64,000 bases of DNA from Sphingomonas sp. PsM26 (lineage in GTDB: Bacteria; Pseudomonadota; Alphaproteobacteria; Sphingomonadales; Sphingomonadaceae): NCBI GenBank assembly GCA_030433805.1, contig JARUXA010000017.1, positions 62,001 to 126,000 of the forward strand, read 5' to 3'. Shown here one piece after another: positions 11,042 to 19,975 of this stretch. The first letter of the stretch is position 1, and the number at the start of each line of letters is the position of its first letter. The translations under genes were made by a program, and so were the position numbers. The notes under the pieces were generated by a model. The model was not told where the DNA came from. It did not search any database and saw only the letters and a list, made by a program, of their open reading frames with translations.

Positions 11042-11188
11042 CGGTTCCCCTGTCTTGCCGCCACGCGTACGGGACGCTTCAGCGACGCTTACTCCATAAT
11101 GAAGCCTGTATAGGGTAGGAGTTGGTCCTATAGCAGTACTGTCACTGCCCTTTAAGTATTACTACAGTTCACTGTCCCTTCATCATCG
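11042..11188 (-). promoter_or_regulatory. Upstream region of the autotransporter gene with a palindrome
   Basis: This 147-bp gap follows the isomerase stop and precedes the autotransporter start. It contains the palindrome ACAGTTCACTGT (11164-11175) and nearby related CAGTGACAGTACTG sequence on the minus strand, which could be an operator. No convincing -35/-10 pair or terminator is seen. The isomerase and autotransporter may be transcribed separately. Confidence 0.3.
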
Positions 11189-12322
11189 TCAGTATTGCCG
11201 CTGAACTGCCACGCATCGGTTTTTGCCAACGAACTCCAGGGCGGTACATATGTGGTATAGCGAACTGGCGGGAACATAAGCGTCAAGCATGACCCCGGTC
11301 GTCGCGACTCGGTCCCACCAACCGCCCGGGAAAGACGGGCGACAAAAAGCGTGCCAACCAGCAGCCAGCGCATCCGACACCCCTGTCGGTCGAACCGCAC
11401 GTCCCTGAGGTGTCGCGAAAGCCTTCGCAGCTTCCATCGCTGCCCACAACCGGCAGGTCGGCGCAGCGGTGCCGTCCACCCCGACATGTTCCACCACGCG
11501 CCCGCAGGCATCAAGACCGCGCAACGCCGTTCGCATCAGCCGGTCGATCCGATCCTCCACGGCGATACCGCTCGAGCCCGCGTATCGCGTGAGCAACCAG
11601 ACCCATTCGAAATGGTGCCCCGGCTCGAACCGCGGTTCTCCGACGGCCGCCCAATCGTCATCGTAATATTCCCGCAGGTCGGAACGGTCGGCCGGACAGA
11701 AATGTCGGTCCATCAGATCAACCATCGTCGCGATCCGGGCGCGAAAATCCCCGCAGCCGGCGGTTTCCTGCAGCGACAGGAACGCTTCGAGCAAATGCAT
11801 GTGGGGGTTTTGGCGCCGCGGCAGGACCGCCACAGGCCATTGCTCGACATAGCCGCCCGCGGGATGCGCCATCTCGCGATCAAGGAACGCCATCGTGCGG
11901 TGGATGAGTTCGCCATACCGTGGCTTGGCGTCGATCCGAACGAGCGCAGACAATGCCAGCAGGACGAACGCGTGCGCATATAGATCACGGCGTCCGTCGA
12001 CGACCGCGCCCGACCGATCGATGGAGAAAGCCCACCCCTCCGTGCCGCCGCGCGCATGATATCGTGCGATCATCGTCTCCCCCGCGCACAGGGCAAGTTC
12101 TTCTCCGCCTGCAAGCCAGCCGTTGCGGGCGGCGGTCGCAAAGGCATGCACCTGCCGGGCCTGCACCATCAACCGCCGCGGTACGTCCAGTTGCGGGCTG
12201 CCATCCAGCGCCAGCCGTTCTACGAAACTGGCGGTCTCGGCGTCGAACCCAGCGGTGCTCCACAAGGGGAGCGCGCGGGTGGATAGCCAATCGATCCACC
12301 AGGCGGGATCACCCGGCGTCAT
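11189..12322 (-). CDS. AGE-family epimerase/isomerase (mannose-6-phosphate isomerase-like)
   Basis: This 377-residue protein has the hallmarks of the N-acylglucosamine 2-epimerase superfamily, an (alpha/alpha)6 barrel: an Arg-rich motif with QAR near residue 55, DLYAHAFVLLALS, NPHMHLLEAFL, PGHHFEWVWLL (catalytic-type His pair) and a C-terminal VPASSLYHI. Family members interconvert aldose/ketose or epimeric sugars such as mannose-6-phosphate/fructose-6-phosphate. The exact substrate cannot be read from sequence. Its start overlaps the gmhB stop by 4 nt, so it is co-transcribed with a heptose gene, which favours a role in supplying sugar for LPS or exopolysaccharide. Confidence 0.8.
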   Translation of the reverse strand: MTPGDPAWWIDWLSTRALPLWSTAGFDAETASFVERLALDGSPQLDVPRRLMVQARQVHAFATAARNGWLAGGEELALCAGETMIARYHARGGTEGWAFSIDRSGAVVDGRRDLYAHAFVLLALSALVRIDAKPRYGELIHRTMAFLDREMAHPAGGYVEQWPVAVLPRRQNPHMHLLEAFLSLQETAGCGDFRARIATMVDLMDRHFCPADRSDLREYYDDDWAAVGEPRFEPGHHFEWVWLLTRYAGSSGIAVEDRIDRLMRTALRGLDACGRVVEHVGVDGTAAPTCRLWAAMEAAKAFATPQGRAVRPTGVSDALAAGWHAFCRPSFPGGWWDRVATTGVMLDAYVPASSLYHICTALEFVGKNRCVAVQRQY

Positions 12323-12840
12323 ATCCGATCCAGGATCCGTGCCACGAATGCATCAAGATCGCCGCCCTCGAACAGATAGCCGGCGATCCCGGCGCGTTCG
12401 GCAGCCTGAAGGTCGGTTGCCTTATCGCCGATGAGGAAGCTGTGTGCGCGATCGACCGCGTGATCCGCGATCAGCTGGTCGACCATTCCGGGCGCGGGCT
12501 TACGGCAATCGCAAGGTCGTGCGTAGGTGGCGATCACCCCATCGGGATGATGCGGACAATAAGCGAACGCATCGATCCGCGACTCTTCGGGCAGTGCCTC
12601 CTGCAGTGCGGCATGCACCCGCAAGATCGCCGCCTCTTCGAAATACCCGCGCGCTACCCCCGACTGATTGGTTACGACGAAGCGGCGAAAGCCCGCCCGT
12701 GCCAATCGCGACAGGGCAAGCTTTGCCCCGTCAATCCACTGAATCTGCCCAGGATCAGCTAAATACCGACAGTCGGAGATCAATACACCGTCGCGGTCGA
12801 GAAATGCAGCGCCAGTCATCGCAAGGTCATCATCCCTCAT
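12319..12840 (-). CDS. gmhB: D-glycero-D-manno-heptose 1,7-bisphosphate phosphatase (HAD family)
   Basis: The 173-residue protein begins with the HAD motif FLDRDGVL (nucleophile Asp in DxD), followed by VVTNQSGVARGYF, a zinc-binding loop CPHHPDG...CDCRKP and IGDKATDLQAA. This is the GmhB pattern. The enzyme removes the C7 phosphate from heptose 1,7-bisphosphate, between the two reactions of HldE, whose gene is at 13785 on the other strand. The ATG at 12840 gives MRDDDLAMTGAAF; a second in-frame ATG 21 nt later would start just before the first beta strand and is equally possible, since neither has a clear ribosome site. Confidence 0.85.
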   Translation of the reverse strand: MRDDDLAMTGAAFLDRDGVLISDCRYLADPGQIQWIDGAKLALSRLARAGFRRFVVTNQSGVARGYFEEAAILRVHAALQEALPEESRIDAFAYCPHHPDGVIATYARPCDCRKPAPGMVDQLIADHAVDRAHSFLIGDKATDLQAAERAGIAGYLFEGGDLDAFVARILDRI

Positions 12841-12917
12841 GGATAATACGCATCCTTGAATGCGACAGGGCTCAATGGGTATACAGGTATGTTACTGCCC
12901 TCATGGAGAGGATGTGC

Positions 12918-13766
12918 ATGCATCGTGTCCTTCGAACTGCGCGGTACCTTGCCGTCTTGCTCTTGCTCTTTGCCGGATGTGCGTCAGATGCGCGTCCGTC
13001 GGCGCAACGGCTTGCGCGGCAGGCGAAATGGCAGTGGGAGGTGATCCCGGCCGCCGATTTCGACCTCGCTGCGGCATGGCGCCAAGGCAGCGATCGATCG
13101 GGTGTCATGGTCGTCTATATCGAGGGCGACGGTCTGGCTTATACGCGCGAGGGGCGACGTTCGCTCGATCCCACGCCGACCGACCCACTGGCGCTGCGGC
13201 TGGCGCTGCAGCACCCCGGCAGGGGGGCGGTGGCGTGGCTTGCGCGCCCCTGCCAATATCATCCGCGCGGTCGCACCTGTCACAGCGATTACTGGAGCAT
13301 CGCGCGCCTGTCGGTCGAAGTCATCGACAGCGCGAACGTGGCGCTGGACCGGCTCAAGCGCGAGACGAACAGGTCGCGGATTATCCTGGTCGGCTACTCG
13401 GGTGGTGGCGCGCTGGCGGCCCTGCTGGCTGAACGACGTCAGGATGTCGCGGGGTTGATTACCGTCGCGGCCAATCTCGACCTCGCGCAATGGGTCCGCG
13501 CAAGGCATTTGACGCCGCTGTCCCGCTCGATTGACCCTGCGACGGATGCGGCTGTCGTGTCGAAACTGCCACAGGTCCACTTCGTCGGGTCGGAGGACAA
13601 GGTTGTCGATCTGTCGGTCGCGCATAGCTTCGTTGCCCGGATGGGGCCCACCACGCATGCGTCCATCGTCATCGTTGCCGGCCAGGATCACGGCAGCGGC
13701 TGGGCGAGTCGCTGGCCGGCGCTCGCCGCGCGAAGCGAGCTTTCGCAGATCGCAGGATGGCGCTGA
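12918..13766 (+). CDS. Predicted lipoprotein with alpha/beta-hydrolase fold
   Basis: The ATG at 12918 is favoured over ATGs at 12903 and 12912 because GGAGAGG lies 6 nt upstream. The product (282 residues) opens with MHRVLRTARY, a hydrophobic run and a lipobox LFAGC with Cys at residue 21, so it is probably lipid-anchored. The mature part has a nucleophile elbow GYSGGG, a later GSEDKVVD (acid) and QDHGSGW (His), consistent with a Ser-Asp-His hydrolase. Substrate unknown. It is divergent from gmhB and 18 bp ahead of hldE, so it may share the hldE transcript. The open frame continues upstream to 12444, but that part is antisense to gmhB. Confidence 0.65.
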   Translation: MHRVLRTARYLAVLLLLFAGCASDARPSAQRLARQAKWQWEVIPAADFDLAAAWRQGSDRSGVMVVYIEGDGLAYTREGRRSLDPTPTDPLALRLALQHPGRGAVAWLARPCQYHPRGRTCHSDYWSIARLSVEVIDSANVALDRLKRETNRSRIILVGYSGGGALAALLAERRQDVAGLITVAANLDLAQWVRARHLTPLSRSIDPATDAAVVSKLPQVHFVGSEDKVVDLSVAHSFVARMGPTTHASIVIVAGQDHGSGWASRWPALAARSELSQIAGWR

Positions 13767-13784
13767 CATGAGAGGGCTAATCGG

Positions 13785-15260
13785 ATGACCGACGCGCTTG
13801 CGCCCTCAATTCTCGTCGTCGGCGATGCGATGGTCGATCGCTACATAATCGGCGAAACCACCCGAATCTCGCCCGAAGCCCCCGTGCCCGTCATCAGGGC
13901 GGCGCGCGAAGATATCCGTCCCGGTGGTGCGGCGAACGTGGCGGCGAACGTGGTAGCGCTGGGACAACGCTGCACCCTGCTGACAATCTGCGGGGACGAT
14001 GCTGCCGGGCAGGACCTTGGTCGGATGATGGAACACTACAAGGTGGTGCTCGACTGCGTCTTCGACCCGGGACGACACACCACGCAGAAGACCCGCGTGA
14101 TATCGGGCGTGCAGCAGATCGCGCGGATCGACCATGACGGCAGCGTCGGCGAAGCCGCGCGAAACGAACTTGCGCGGCGCTTCGAGGCACGGTTGGACGG
14201 CGTCCGCGCGGTTATCTTCTCCGACTATGACAAAGGCGCACTCGCCGATCTGCCGACGTTGCTGGCAATCGCGCGGAAGTATGGCGTGCCGACGTTCGTC
14301 GACCCGAAGTGCGCCGACCGCGCGCGTTACACGGGCGCGTTCCTGCTCAAACCCAACGCGCGCGAATTTCACGCGCTGTTCGGCGACTGCGCCGACGACC
14401 GCATCGCCGATCGCGCCGCAACCGTGCTCGACGCGATGGCGCTGGAATATCTCGTCGTGACGCGCGGGGCGGAGGGCATTTTGATGGTATCGCGTGATGG
14501 CGACGTCGTCGACCATCCGACCGAGGCTTTGCAGGTCTTCGACGTGACGGGCGCGGGCGACACGATCATGGCGGCGCTCGTCGTCGGGATCGTCGAGGGC
14601 CTGCCGATCGCCGCAGCGATCGATCAGGCGAACGTCGCCGCGGGCATCGCGGTCTCCCGCCCGGGAACCTGCGTTGTCACGCGCGGTGACCTGGAAGAAC
14701 GGTTGTACCGCCGCGACCATGCCATGACCAAGCTCGTGCCCTTGCCGCTACTCGCCGCAAAGCTCGCGCATGCGCGCGAGACGGGCGCGCGGATCGTGTT
14801 CACCAACGGGTGTTTCGACGTGCTTCACGCCGGACATGTCCGACTGCTCGATCTGGCGCGACGGCAGGGCGACGTGCTGGTCGTCGGGCTCAACGACAAC
14901 GCATCGGTCACGCGCCTGAAAGGCCCTACGCGACCGGTCAACGACCTGGCCGATCGTGCCGAAGTCCTGAGCGGGCTCGCTTCGGTCGATCACGTCGTTG
15001 CGTTCGAGCAGGAGACGCCGCTCGAGCTGATCCGCGCCATCAGGCCGGACGTTCTCGTCAAAGGCGGCGACTACGCGCTGCATGATATCGTCGGCGCGGA
15101 TCTGGTACGGTCCGGCGGGGGCACGGTGTTCATCGCACCGATGCTGGCCGGGCGGTCGACCACCGCGATCTTGCGCGCGGGGACACGCCTTACCGATCCA
15201 ACGACAAGCGAATTGGCAAGCCCGGCGGTCTGCGCTACAGTCATGGTCGAGAGCCGTTAA
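13785..15260 (+). CDS. hldE: Bifunctional heptose-7-phosphate kinase / heptose-1-phosphate adenylyltransferase
   Basis: The 491-residue length is as expected for fused HldE. Residues 1 to about 315 form a PfkB-type sugar kinase (GGAANVAANV near residue 45, VTGAGDTIMAALV with the catalytic Asp near residue 255). From about 340 there is a nucleotidyltransferase domain with FTNGCFDVLHAGHV. The enzyme phosphorylates D-glycero-beta-D-manno-heptose 7-phosphate and later transfers AMP, giving ADP-heptose for the LPS inner core. With gmhB (12319-12840) two of the pathway's proteins are encoded here; gmhA and hldD are not in the window. GAGAGGG upstream can serve as ribosome site. Confidence 0.93.
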   Translation: MTDALAPSILVVGDAMVDRYIIGETTRISPEAPVPVIRAAREDIRPGGAANVAANVVALGQRCTLLTICGDDAAGQDLGRMMEHYKVVLDCVFDPGRHTTQKTRVISGVQQIARIDHDGSVGEAARNELARRFEARLDGVRAVIFSDYDKGALADLPTLLAIARKYGVPTFVDPKCADRARYTGAFLLKPNAREFHALFGDCADDRIADRAATVLDAMALEYLVVTRGAEGILMVSRDGDVVDHPTEALQVFDVTGAGDTIMAALVVGIVEGLPIAAAIDQANVAAGIAVSRPGTCVVTRGDLEERLYRRDHAMTKLVPLPLLAAKLAHARETGARIVFTNGCFDVLHAGHVRLLDLARRQGDVLVVGLNDNASVTRLKGPTRPVNDLADRAEVLSGLASVDHVVAFEQETPLELIRAIRPDVLVKGGDYALHDIVGADLVRSGGGTVFIAPMLAGRSTTAILRAGTRLTDPTTSELASPAVCATVMVESR

Positions 15261-15277
15261 ACGGTTCTCGTTGATCG

Positions 15278-15487
15278 CGCCGGTGCCCCGCGAGGGGCTT
15301 GAATGGGAATGCGGTGCGGGGGCTTCCCCCAAATCCGCGGCTGTCCCTGCAACTGTAAGCGGTGAGCGAAAGCGTCATGCCCCCTCCTTTCGGAGCGGGC
15401 GGCCACTGGACTGCACCGGTCTTCGGACCGGTTGTCTGGGAAGGCGATGCTCGAGCGATGACCCGCGAGCCAGGAGACCTGCCGGCG
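15278..15487 (+). ncRNA. Cobalamin riboswitch controlling the cob operon
   Basis: The intergenic RNA after hldE has the class-I cobalamin aptamer elements: GGGAATGCGGTG near 15305, CCTGCAACTGTAAGCGG near 15346, GCCACTGG at 15402, GGGAAGGC near 15438 and the B12 box AGCCAGGAGACCTGCC ending at 15483. A closing stem is visible: CGCCGG (15278-15283) with CCGGCG (15482-15487). About 180 nt separate it from cobW. No T-run terminator is seen in that stretch, so control at translation initiation is more likely than attenuation (inference). Adenosylcobalamin should repress the downstream synthesis genes. Confidence 0.93.
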
Positions 15488-15670
15488 ATAAGGTCGCTCT
15501 TGCCTTGGCCCAGGGGATGGCCGCGGCACGGTTCTCCGTCTGAGCGACGAGCCTATGCGGCTGGGGCTGCATCGGTGCGTGGCTCGGGCGGCATTCGGCG
15601 CTCGTCCGCCGTCGCGCGCCGTCCGTAATCGGCCCCTTCCGTTCGTTGCTGTCGCGCCGCGGGGAAGAGC

Positions 15671-16708
15671 ATGTCCGATCTATCCAAAGTTCCTGTCACT
15701 ATCGTCACCGGCTTCCTGGGAGCAGGCAAGACGACGTTGATCAGCCATCTAATCCGTTCCGCTGGTGGCAGACGCCTCGCGGTCGTGGTCAACGAATTCG
15801 GCACCCTCGGGGTCGATGGCGACATCCTGAAGGGCTGCGCGATCCCCGATTGCCCGGCGGAGAACATCGTCGAACTCGCCAATGGCTGTATCTGCTGCAC
15901 GGTCGCGGACGATTTCATCCCGACGATCGAAACATTGCTCGCACTCGATCCGCGGCCCGATCATATCCTGATCGAGACATCAGGGCTGGCGTTGCCCAAG
16001 CCGTTGCTCAAGGCATTCGACTGGCCTGCGATCCGGTCGCGTATTACCGTCGATGGGGTCATCACGCTCGCCGACGCGGAGGCCGTCGCGGCGGGGCGGT
16101 TCGCGCCCGACCTGGATGCGATCGACGCGCAGCGCGCGGCTGACCCCAGTATCGATCACGAGACGCCCTTGTCCGAAGTGTTCGAGGATCAGCTTGCGTG
16201 CGCGGACCTGGTGCTGCTGACCAAATGCGACCTCGCCGGGGTGGACGCGGTCGTAGTTGCGCGCAAGTTGATCGCTGCCGAGATGCGACACACGCTCCCG
16301 GTGATCGAGCTGGTCGACGGCGTGATCGATCCGCGGATCGTGCTCGGGTTGGGTGCCGCGGCGGAGGACGATATCGCCGCGCGCCCGTCGCATCATGACG
16401 GCGAGGACGAGCATGAGCATGACGACTTCGACAGCTTCGTAGTGGCATGGCCCGAGATTGCCGACCCTGCCGAACTGGCGTCGCGGATCGAGACGCTTGC
16501 CGCGCAGGGCGACGTGCTGCGGGTCAAGGGCTATGCGGCGGTGGCGGGAAAACCGATGCGTTTGCTCGTGCAGGCGGTTGGGGCGCGGGTGCGGACGCAT
16601 TATGATCGGCTTTGGCACAGCGACGAAGCGCGCACGTCGCAACTCGTGGTGATTGCAGAGCGCGATCGGCTGGATCCTGTGGCGATCAGAGCGGCGCTGA
16701 TCGGCTAA
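15671..16708 (+). CDS. cobW: CobW-family GTP-binding metallochaperone
   Basis: The 345-residue protein has a P-loop GFLGAGKTT near residue 15, the metal-binding ANGCICC motif (CxCC, near residues 73-79), a guanine-specificity TKCDLAG and a His/Asp/Glu-rich stretch HHDGEDEHEHDD near residue 240 that can hold metal. This is the COG0523 G3E GTPase CobW, thought to deliver cobalt during aerobic B12 synthesis. It is the first gene below the riboswitch, with GGGGAAGAG just before ATG, and lies 6 bp ahead of cobN, its likely functional partner. Confidence 0.92.
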   Translation: MSDLSKVPVTIVTGFLGAGKTTLISHLIRSAGGRRLAVVVNEFGTLGVDGDILKGCAIPDCPAENIVELANGCICCTVADDFIPTIETLLALDPRPDHILIETSGLALPKPLLKAFDWPAIRSRITVDGVITLADAEAVAAGRFAPDLDAIDAQRAADPSIDHETPLSEVFEDQLACADLVLLTKCDLAGVDAVVVARKLIAAEMRHTLPVIELVDGVIDPRIVLGLGAAAEDDIAARPSHHDGEDEHEHDDFDSFVVAWPEIADPAELASRIETLAAQGDVLRVKGYAAVAGKPMRLLVQAVGARVRTHYDRLWHSDEARTSQLVVIAERDRLDPVAIRAALIG

Positions 16709-16714
16709 GCGACG

Positions 16715-19700
16715 ATGCACGTCGTCTTTCGCGAAACGCATGGGATCGACGACGCGGCGACCCCGCGCGATCTAGGGCAGGATACCGCGGATCTCGTCGT
16801 GCTGTCCTTCTCGGACAGCGATCTCGGCGCGTTCGCGGCTGGATGGCGGGCGGCGGGGCCTGCGCTGCCGACGCTGCGGCTCGCCAATCTCGCCGAGCTG
16901 ACGCATCCGCTTTCGGTCGATACCTATGTCGAACGGACGCTCGGTGCGGCCAGGGGGATCCTAATCCGGTTGATCGGGGGTACCGCTTATTGGTCTTACG
17001 GCGTCCAGCAGGTCGCCGCGCTCGCCCGGCAGCGCGGGATCGCACTAGCGGTGCTGCCCGCGGACGGGCGCGTGGATGCGCGGCTGGATGCGGCCTCGAC
17101 GCTGCCCGTCGCCACGCTGCGCAGGCTGGCGGGGCTGTGCGATCTTGGCGGCGCACACGCTGCACGGGCCGCGATCGAGGGACTCGCGGCAGCGGCGGGG
17201 CTGGCTGACGACCTTGCCGCGACCCCGCCAGTGATCGCAGCGGTTGGTGGGTGGCAACCCGACACGGGGGCCTCCTGCCCCGCCGCGTTCGCGATCACGG
17301 CGCGCAAGCCGCGGGTGCTGCTGGTCTTCTATCGATCGTACCTGCTGGCCGCCGATGTCGCGCCGATTGCGGCGCTGCATGCGGCGTTCGCCGCTAAGGG
17401 ATATGACGCGATCGGGCTGTTCGTCCCCTCGCTCAAGGAGGCAGGCGCGCGCGGCTGGATCGCGCGGTGGGTGGCGGCGCTGGGGCCGGTCGCGGTCGTC
17501 AATGCGACCGCCTTCTCGGCGAGCGATGCGGCGGGCGTCACGCCGCTCGACGGGGCCGGGGTGCCGGTGTTTCAGGTGGCACTGGCGACGTCGGATCGGG
17601 CGGCGTGGCTGGACGCGCCGCGCGGGTTGTCTCCGGCGGATCTGGCGATGCATGTCGTTCTGCCTGAGGTGGATGGGCGTGTTTTTGGGGGGGTGGCGAG
17701 CTTCAAGGAGGCCGCGCCGCGCGACGCCGATCTGCAATATGCGCGGCGCGAGCACCGGCCTGATCCGGCGCGGATCACAGCGATCGTTGCACAGGTGGAC
17801 GGGTGGGCGCGGCTTGCCGCCAGACCGGTTGCGGAGCGACGGATCGCGATCGTTCTGTCGACATATCCCGGCAAGGCGCATCAGATGGCGCATGCGGTGG
17901 GGCTCGATGCGATTGCGTCGGTGGGCGCTATGCTGGGGGATCTGGCGGCGGCGGGCTATGCGGTCGAGCCGGCGAAGGTGGCGAACGTTGCAGGCGATGT
18001 TCTCGACAATACAATCACTTGGCCCGTTGCGGCCTATCGCAAGGCGTTGGCCGATCTTCCGGCACGACTGCAGGCCGACCTGTGCGAAGCCTGGGGTTTG
18101 CCGGAGACCGACAGTGCCGTCCGTGGCGATGCATTCCATTTCGCGGCGATCGACACCGGCGCTGGCCTGATCGCGCTTCAGCCCGAACGGGGCGATCCGG
18201 CGGCACGGGCGGAGCAATATCATGATCTTACGCGCTGCCCGCGGCATGGGTATGTCGCTTTCTACCTGTGGTTGCGGACGCTTGGGATCGATGCGCTGGT
18301 GCATGTCGGTGCGCATGGGACGCTCGAATGGCTGCCCGGCAAGGCGGTTGCGCTGTCCGAAGACTGCTGGCCTGCCGCGCTGACGGGCGTGATGCCGGTC
18401 ATTTATCCGTTCATTGTCAACGATCCGGGTGAAGCCGCGCAAGCCAAGCGCCGGATCGGTGCGGTGACGATCGGTCACGTCCCGCCCCCGCTCGTCGCCA
18501 CGCGCAGCGGCACGGGGTTGGGGCGGCTGGAGGCGTTGCTCGACGAATTCTCGAACGCGGACGGGCTCGATCCGGCGAGGCGCGATCGATTGCAGGGCGA
18601 TATTGCGGACGAGGCGCGGTCGCTCGGGCTGGATACGGTGCTGGGGCTCGACGCTGCGGCAACGCAAGCAGATGCAATCACACGGATCGATACCTTCGTA
18701 TGTGACGTAAAAGACAGCCAATTTGGCGACGGGCTCCATGTCTTCGGGCGAGGTGAACAGGGGCCGGCGGAACGCAACGGGCTGTTGCGCGCGCTGGCTG
18801 GCCAGCGGGTTCCGCCCGGCCCGTCGGGGTCGCCGTGGCGTGGCCGCAGCGACGTGCTGCCGACCGGGCGCAACCTGTACACAACCGACCCACGCGCGGT
18901 GCCGTCGCGCTCGGCGCGGGCACAAGGTGTTCTGCTCGCCAACGAATTGATCCGGCGGCATTTGCAGGATCATGGCGACTATCCGCGCGGGCTGGTGGTC
19001 GACCTGTGGGGGTCGGCGACGATGCGCACCGCGGGCGAGGAATTTGCGATGGCGCTCCACCTGCTCGGGGTCGAACCCGCGTGGGATCATGCCTCGGACC
19101 GGGTGACGGGGATCGAAATCCTGCCCCTAATGACGCTGGATCGCCCTCGAATTGACGTCACTTTACGCGTTTCGGGACTGTTTCGAGACGCTTTTCCCAC
19201 GCTTTGTGCGCTGTTTGGACAGGCCATTCGCGCGCTGGCGCAGCGCGACGAGCCCGCCGATCGCAATCCGTTCGTCGGAACCATGCCGGGGCCGCGCGTC
19301 TATGGGCCGCGTCCGGGCAGCTACGGCATCGGCCTGGGCAACGCTGCCGACACATATACGCCCGAGGCGCGGATCGGGGCGGGCACGGCGTGGCTCGCCT
19401 CATCGGCTTTTGCGCTCGATGGGGGGGACGCGCACGACGACGCCGCAGGCATTGCCGCGCGGGTCGCTCGAGCCGACGGCTTCGTCCACGTCCAGGACCT
19501 GCCCGAGACCGACCTGCTGCTGGCAGCGGATTATGCGGCGCACGAAGCGGGGTTCGCGGCGGCGCAGGGCGTGGTGGGCGGCACGGCAGCGCTGTATCAT
19601 CTCGACGCGACCGATCCCGCGCGGCCGCGCGCGCGGCCGCTGGCGGAGGAAATTGCGCGGGTCGTGCGGGCGCGGGCGGCGCATCCCGGGTGGATCGCGG

Positions 19701-19975
19701 GGATGCTGCGCCACGGGTTCCGCGGGGCCGCCGAGATTGCCGCGACGCTCGATCATCTCGGGAGCTTCGCGTCGCTCGCCGAAGTCGTGACGCCGGAGAC
19801 GATCGACCTCTATTACGATGCGACCCTTGCGCAAGACGAGGTTCGCGCCTTCATGGCCGAGGCAAATCCGCTGGCGCTTGCAGCGTTGGAAGCGCGATTT
19901 GCGGCGCTTCATGCGGCGGGGCTTTGGGCGACCCGGCGCAACTCGACCCTCGCGTGGCTGGAGGACGGGGCGTGA
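16715..19975 (+). CDS. cobN: Cobaltochelatase subunit CobN
   Basis: At 1,086 residues this is the large, substrate-binding subunit of the aerobic cobaltochelatase (CobN/BchH/ChlH family). Visible family blocks are YPGKAHQMAHAVGLDA, VHVGAHGTLEWLPGKAVALSEDCWP (central, His-rich) and RYPFIVNDPGEAAQAKRR-type sequence. With CobS and CobT, neither encoded in this window, it inserts Co2+ into hydrogenobyrinic acid a,c-diamide using ATP. It is somewhat shorter than the roughly 1,250-residue Pseudomonas denitrificans protein, mostly at the N-terminus. Its TGA overlaps the GTG of cobG. Confidence 0.93.
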   Translation: MHVVFRETHGIDDAATPRDLGQDTADLVVLSFSDSDLGAFAAGWRAAGPALPTLRLANLAELTHPLSVDTYVERTLGAARGILIRLIGGTAYWSYGVQQVAALARQRGIALAVLPADGRVDARLDAASTLPVATLRRLAGLCDLGGAHAARAAIEGLAAAAGLADDLAATPPVIAAVGGWQPDTGASCPAAFAITARKPRVLLVFYRSYLLAADVAPIAALHAAFAAKGYDAIGLFVPSLKEAGARGWIARWVAALGPVAVVNATAFSASDAAGVTPLDGAGVPVFQVALATSDRAAWLDAPRGLSPADLAMHVVLPEVDGRVFGGVASFKEAAPRDADLQYARREHRPDPARITAIVAQVDGWARLAARPVAERRIAIVLSTYPGKAHQMAHAVGLDAIASVGAMLGDLAAAGYAVEPAKVANVAGDVLDNTITWPVAAYRKALADLPARLQADLCEAWGLPETDSAVRGDAFHFAAIDTGAGLIALQPERGDPAARAEQYHDLTRCPRHGYVAFYLWLRTLGIDALVHVGAHGTLEWLPGKAVALSEDCWPAALTGVMPVIYPFIVNDPGEAAQAKRRIGAVTIGHVPPPLVATRSGTGLGRLEALLDEFSNADGLDPARRDRLQGDIADEARSLGLDTVLGLDAAATQADAITRIDTFVCDVKDSQFGDGLHVFGRGEQGPAERNGLLRALAGQRVPPGPSGSPWRGRSDVLPTGRNLYTTDPRAVPSRSARAQGVLLANELIRRHLQDHGDYPRGLVVDLWGSATMRTAGEEFAMALHLLGVEPAWDHASDRVTGIEILPLMTLDRPRIDVTLRVSGLFRDAFPTLCALFGQAIRALAQRDEPADRNPFVGTMPGPRVYGPRPGSYGIGLGNAADTYTPEARIGAGTAWLASSAFALDGGDAHDDAAGIAARVARADGFVHVQDLPETDLLLAADYAAHEAGFAAAQGVVGGTAALYHLDATDPARPRARPLAEEIARVVRARAAHPGWIAGMLRHGFRGAAEIAATLDHLGSFASLAEVVTPETIDLYYDATLAQDEVRAFMAEANPLALAALEARFAALHAAGLWATRRNSTLAWLEDGA

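Noticed and set aside
21..11099. Dozens of short plus-strand frames across the first 11 kb
   Set aside because: They are antisense to one continuous repetitive minus-strand gene; their Val/Pro/Leu-rich repeats are reverse readings of the GTLTNSGTI modules.
12444..12917. N-terminal extension of the lipoprotein hydrolase
   Set aside because: It is antisense to gmhB, and the lipobox signal peptide with a good ribosome site starts at 12918.
15553..15918. 121-residue minus-strand frame over the cobW start
   Set aside because: It is antisense to the cobW P-loop and ends in the riboswitch leader; no support.
17045..19090. 681-residue minus-strand frame inside cobN
   Set aside because: Arg/Pro/His-rich translation typical of the antisense strand of GC-rich genes; cobN is unambiguous on the plus strand.
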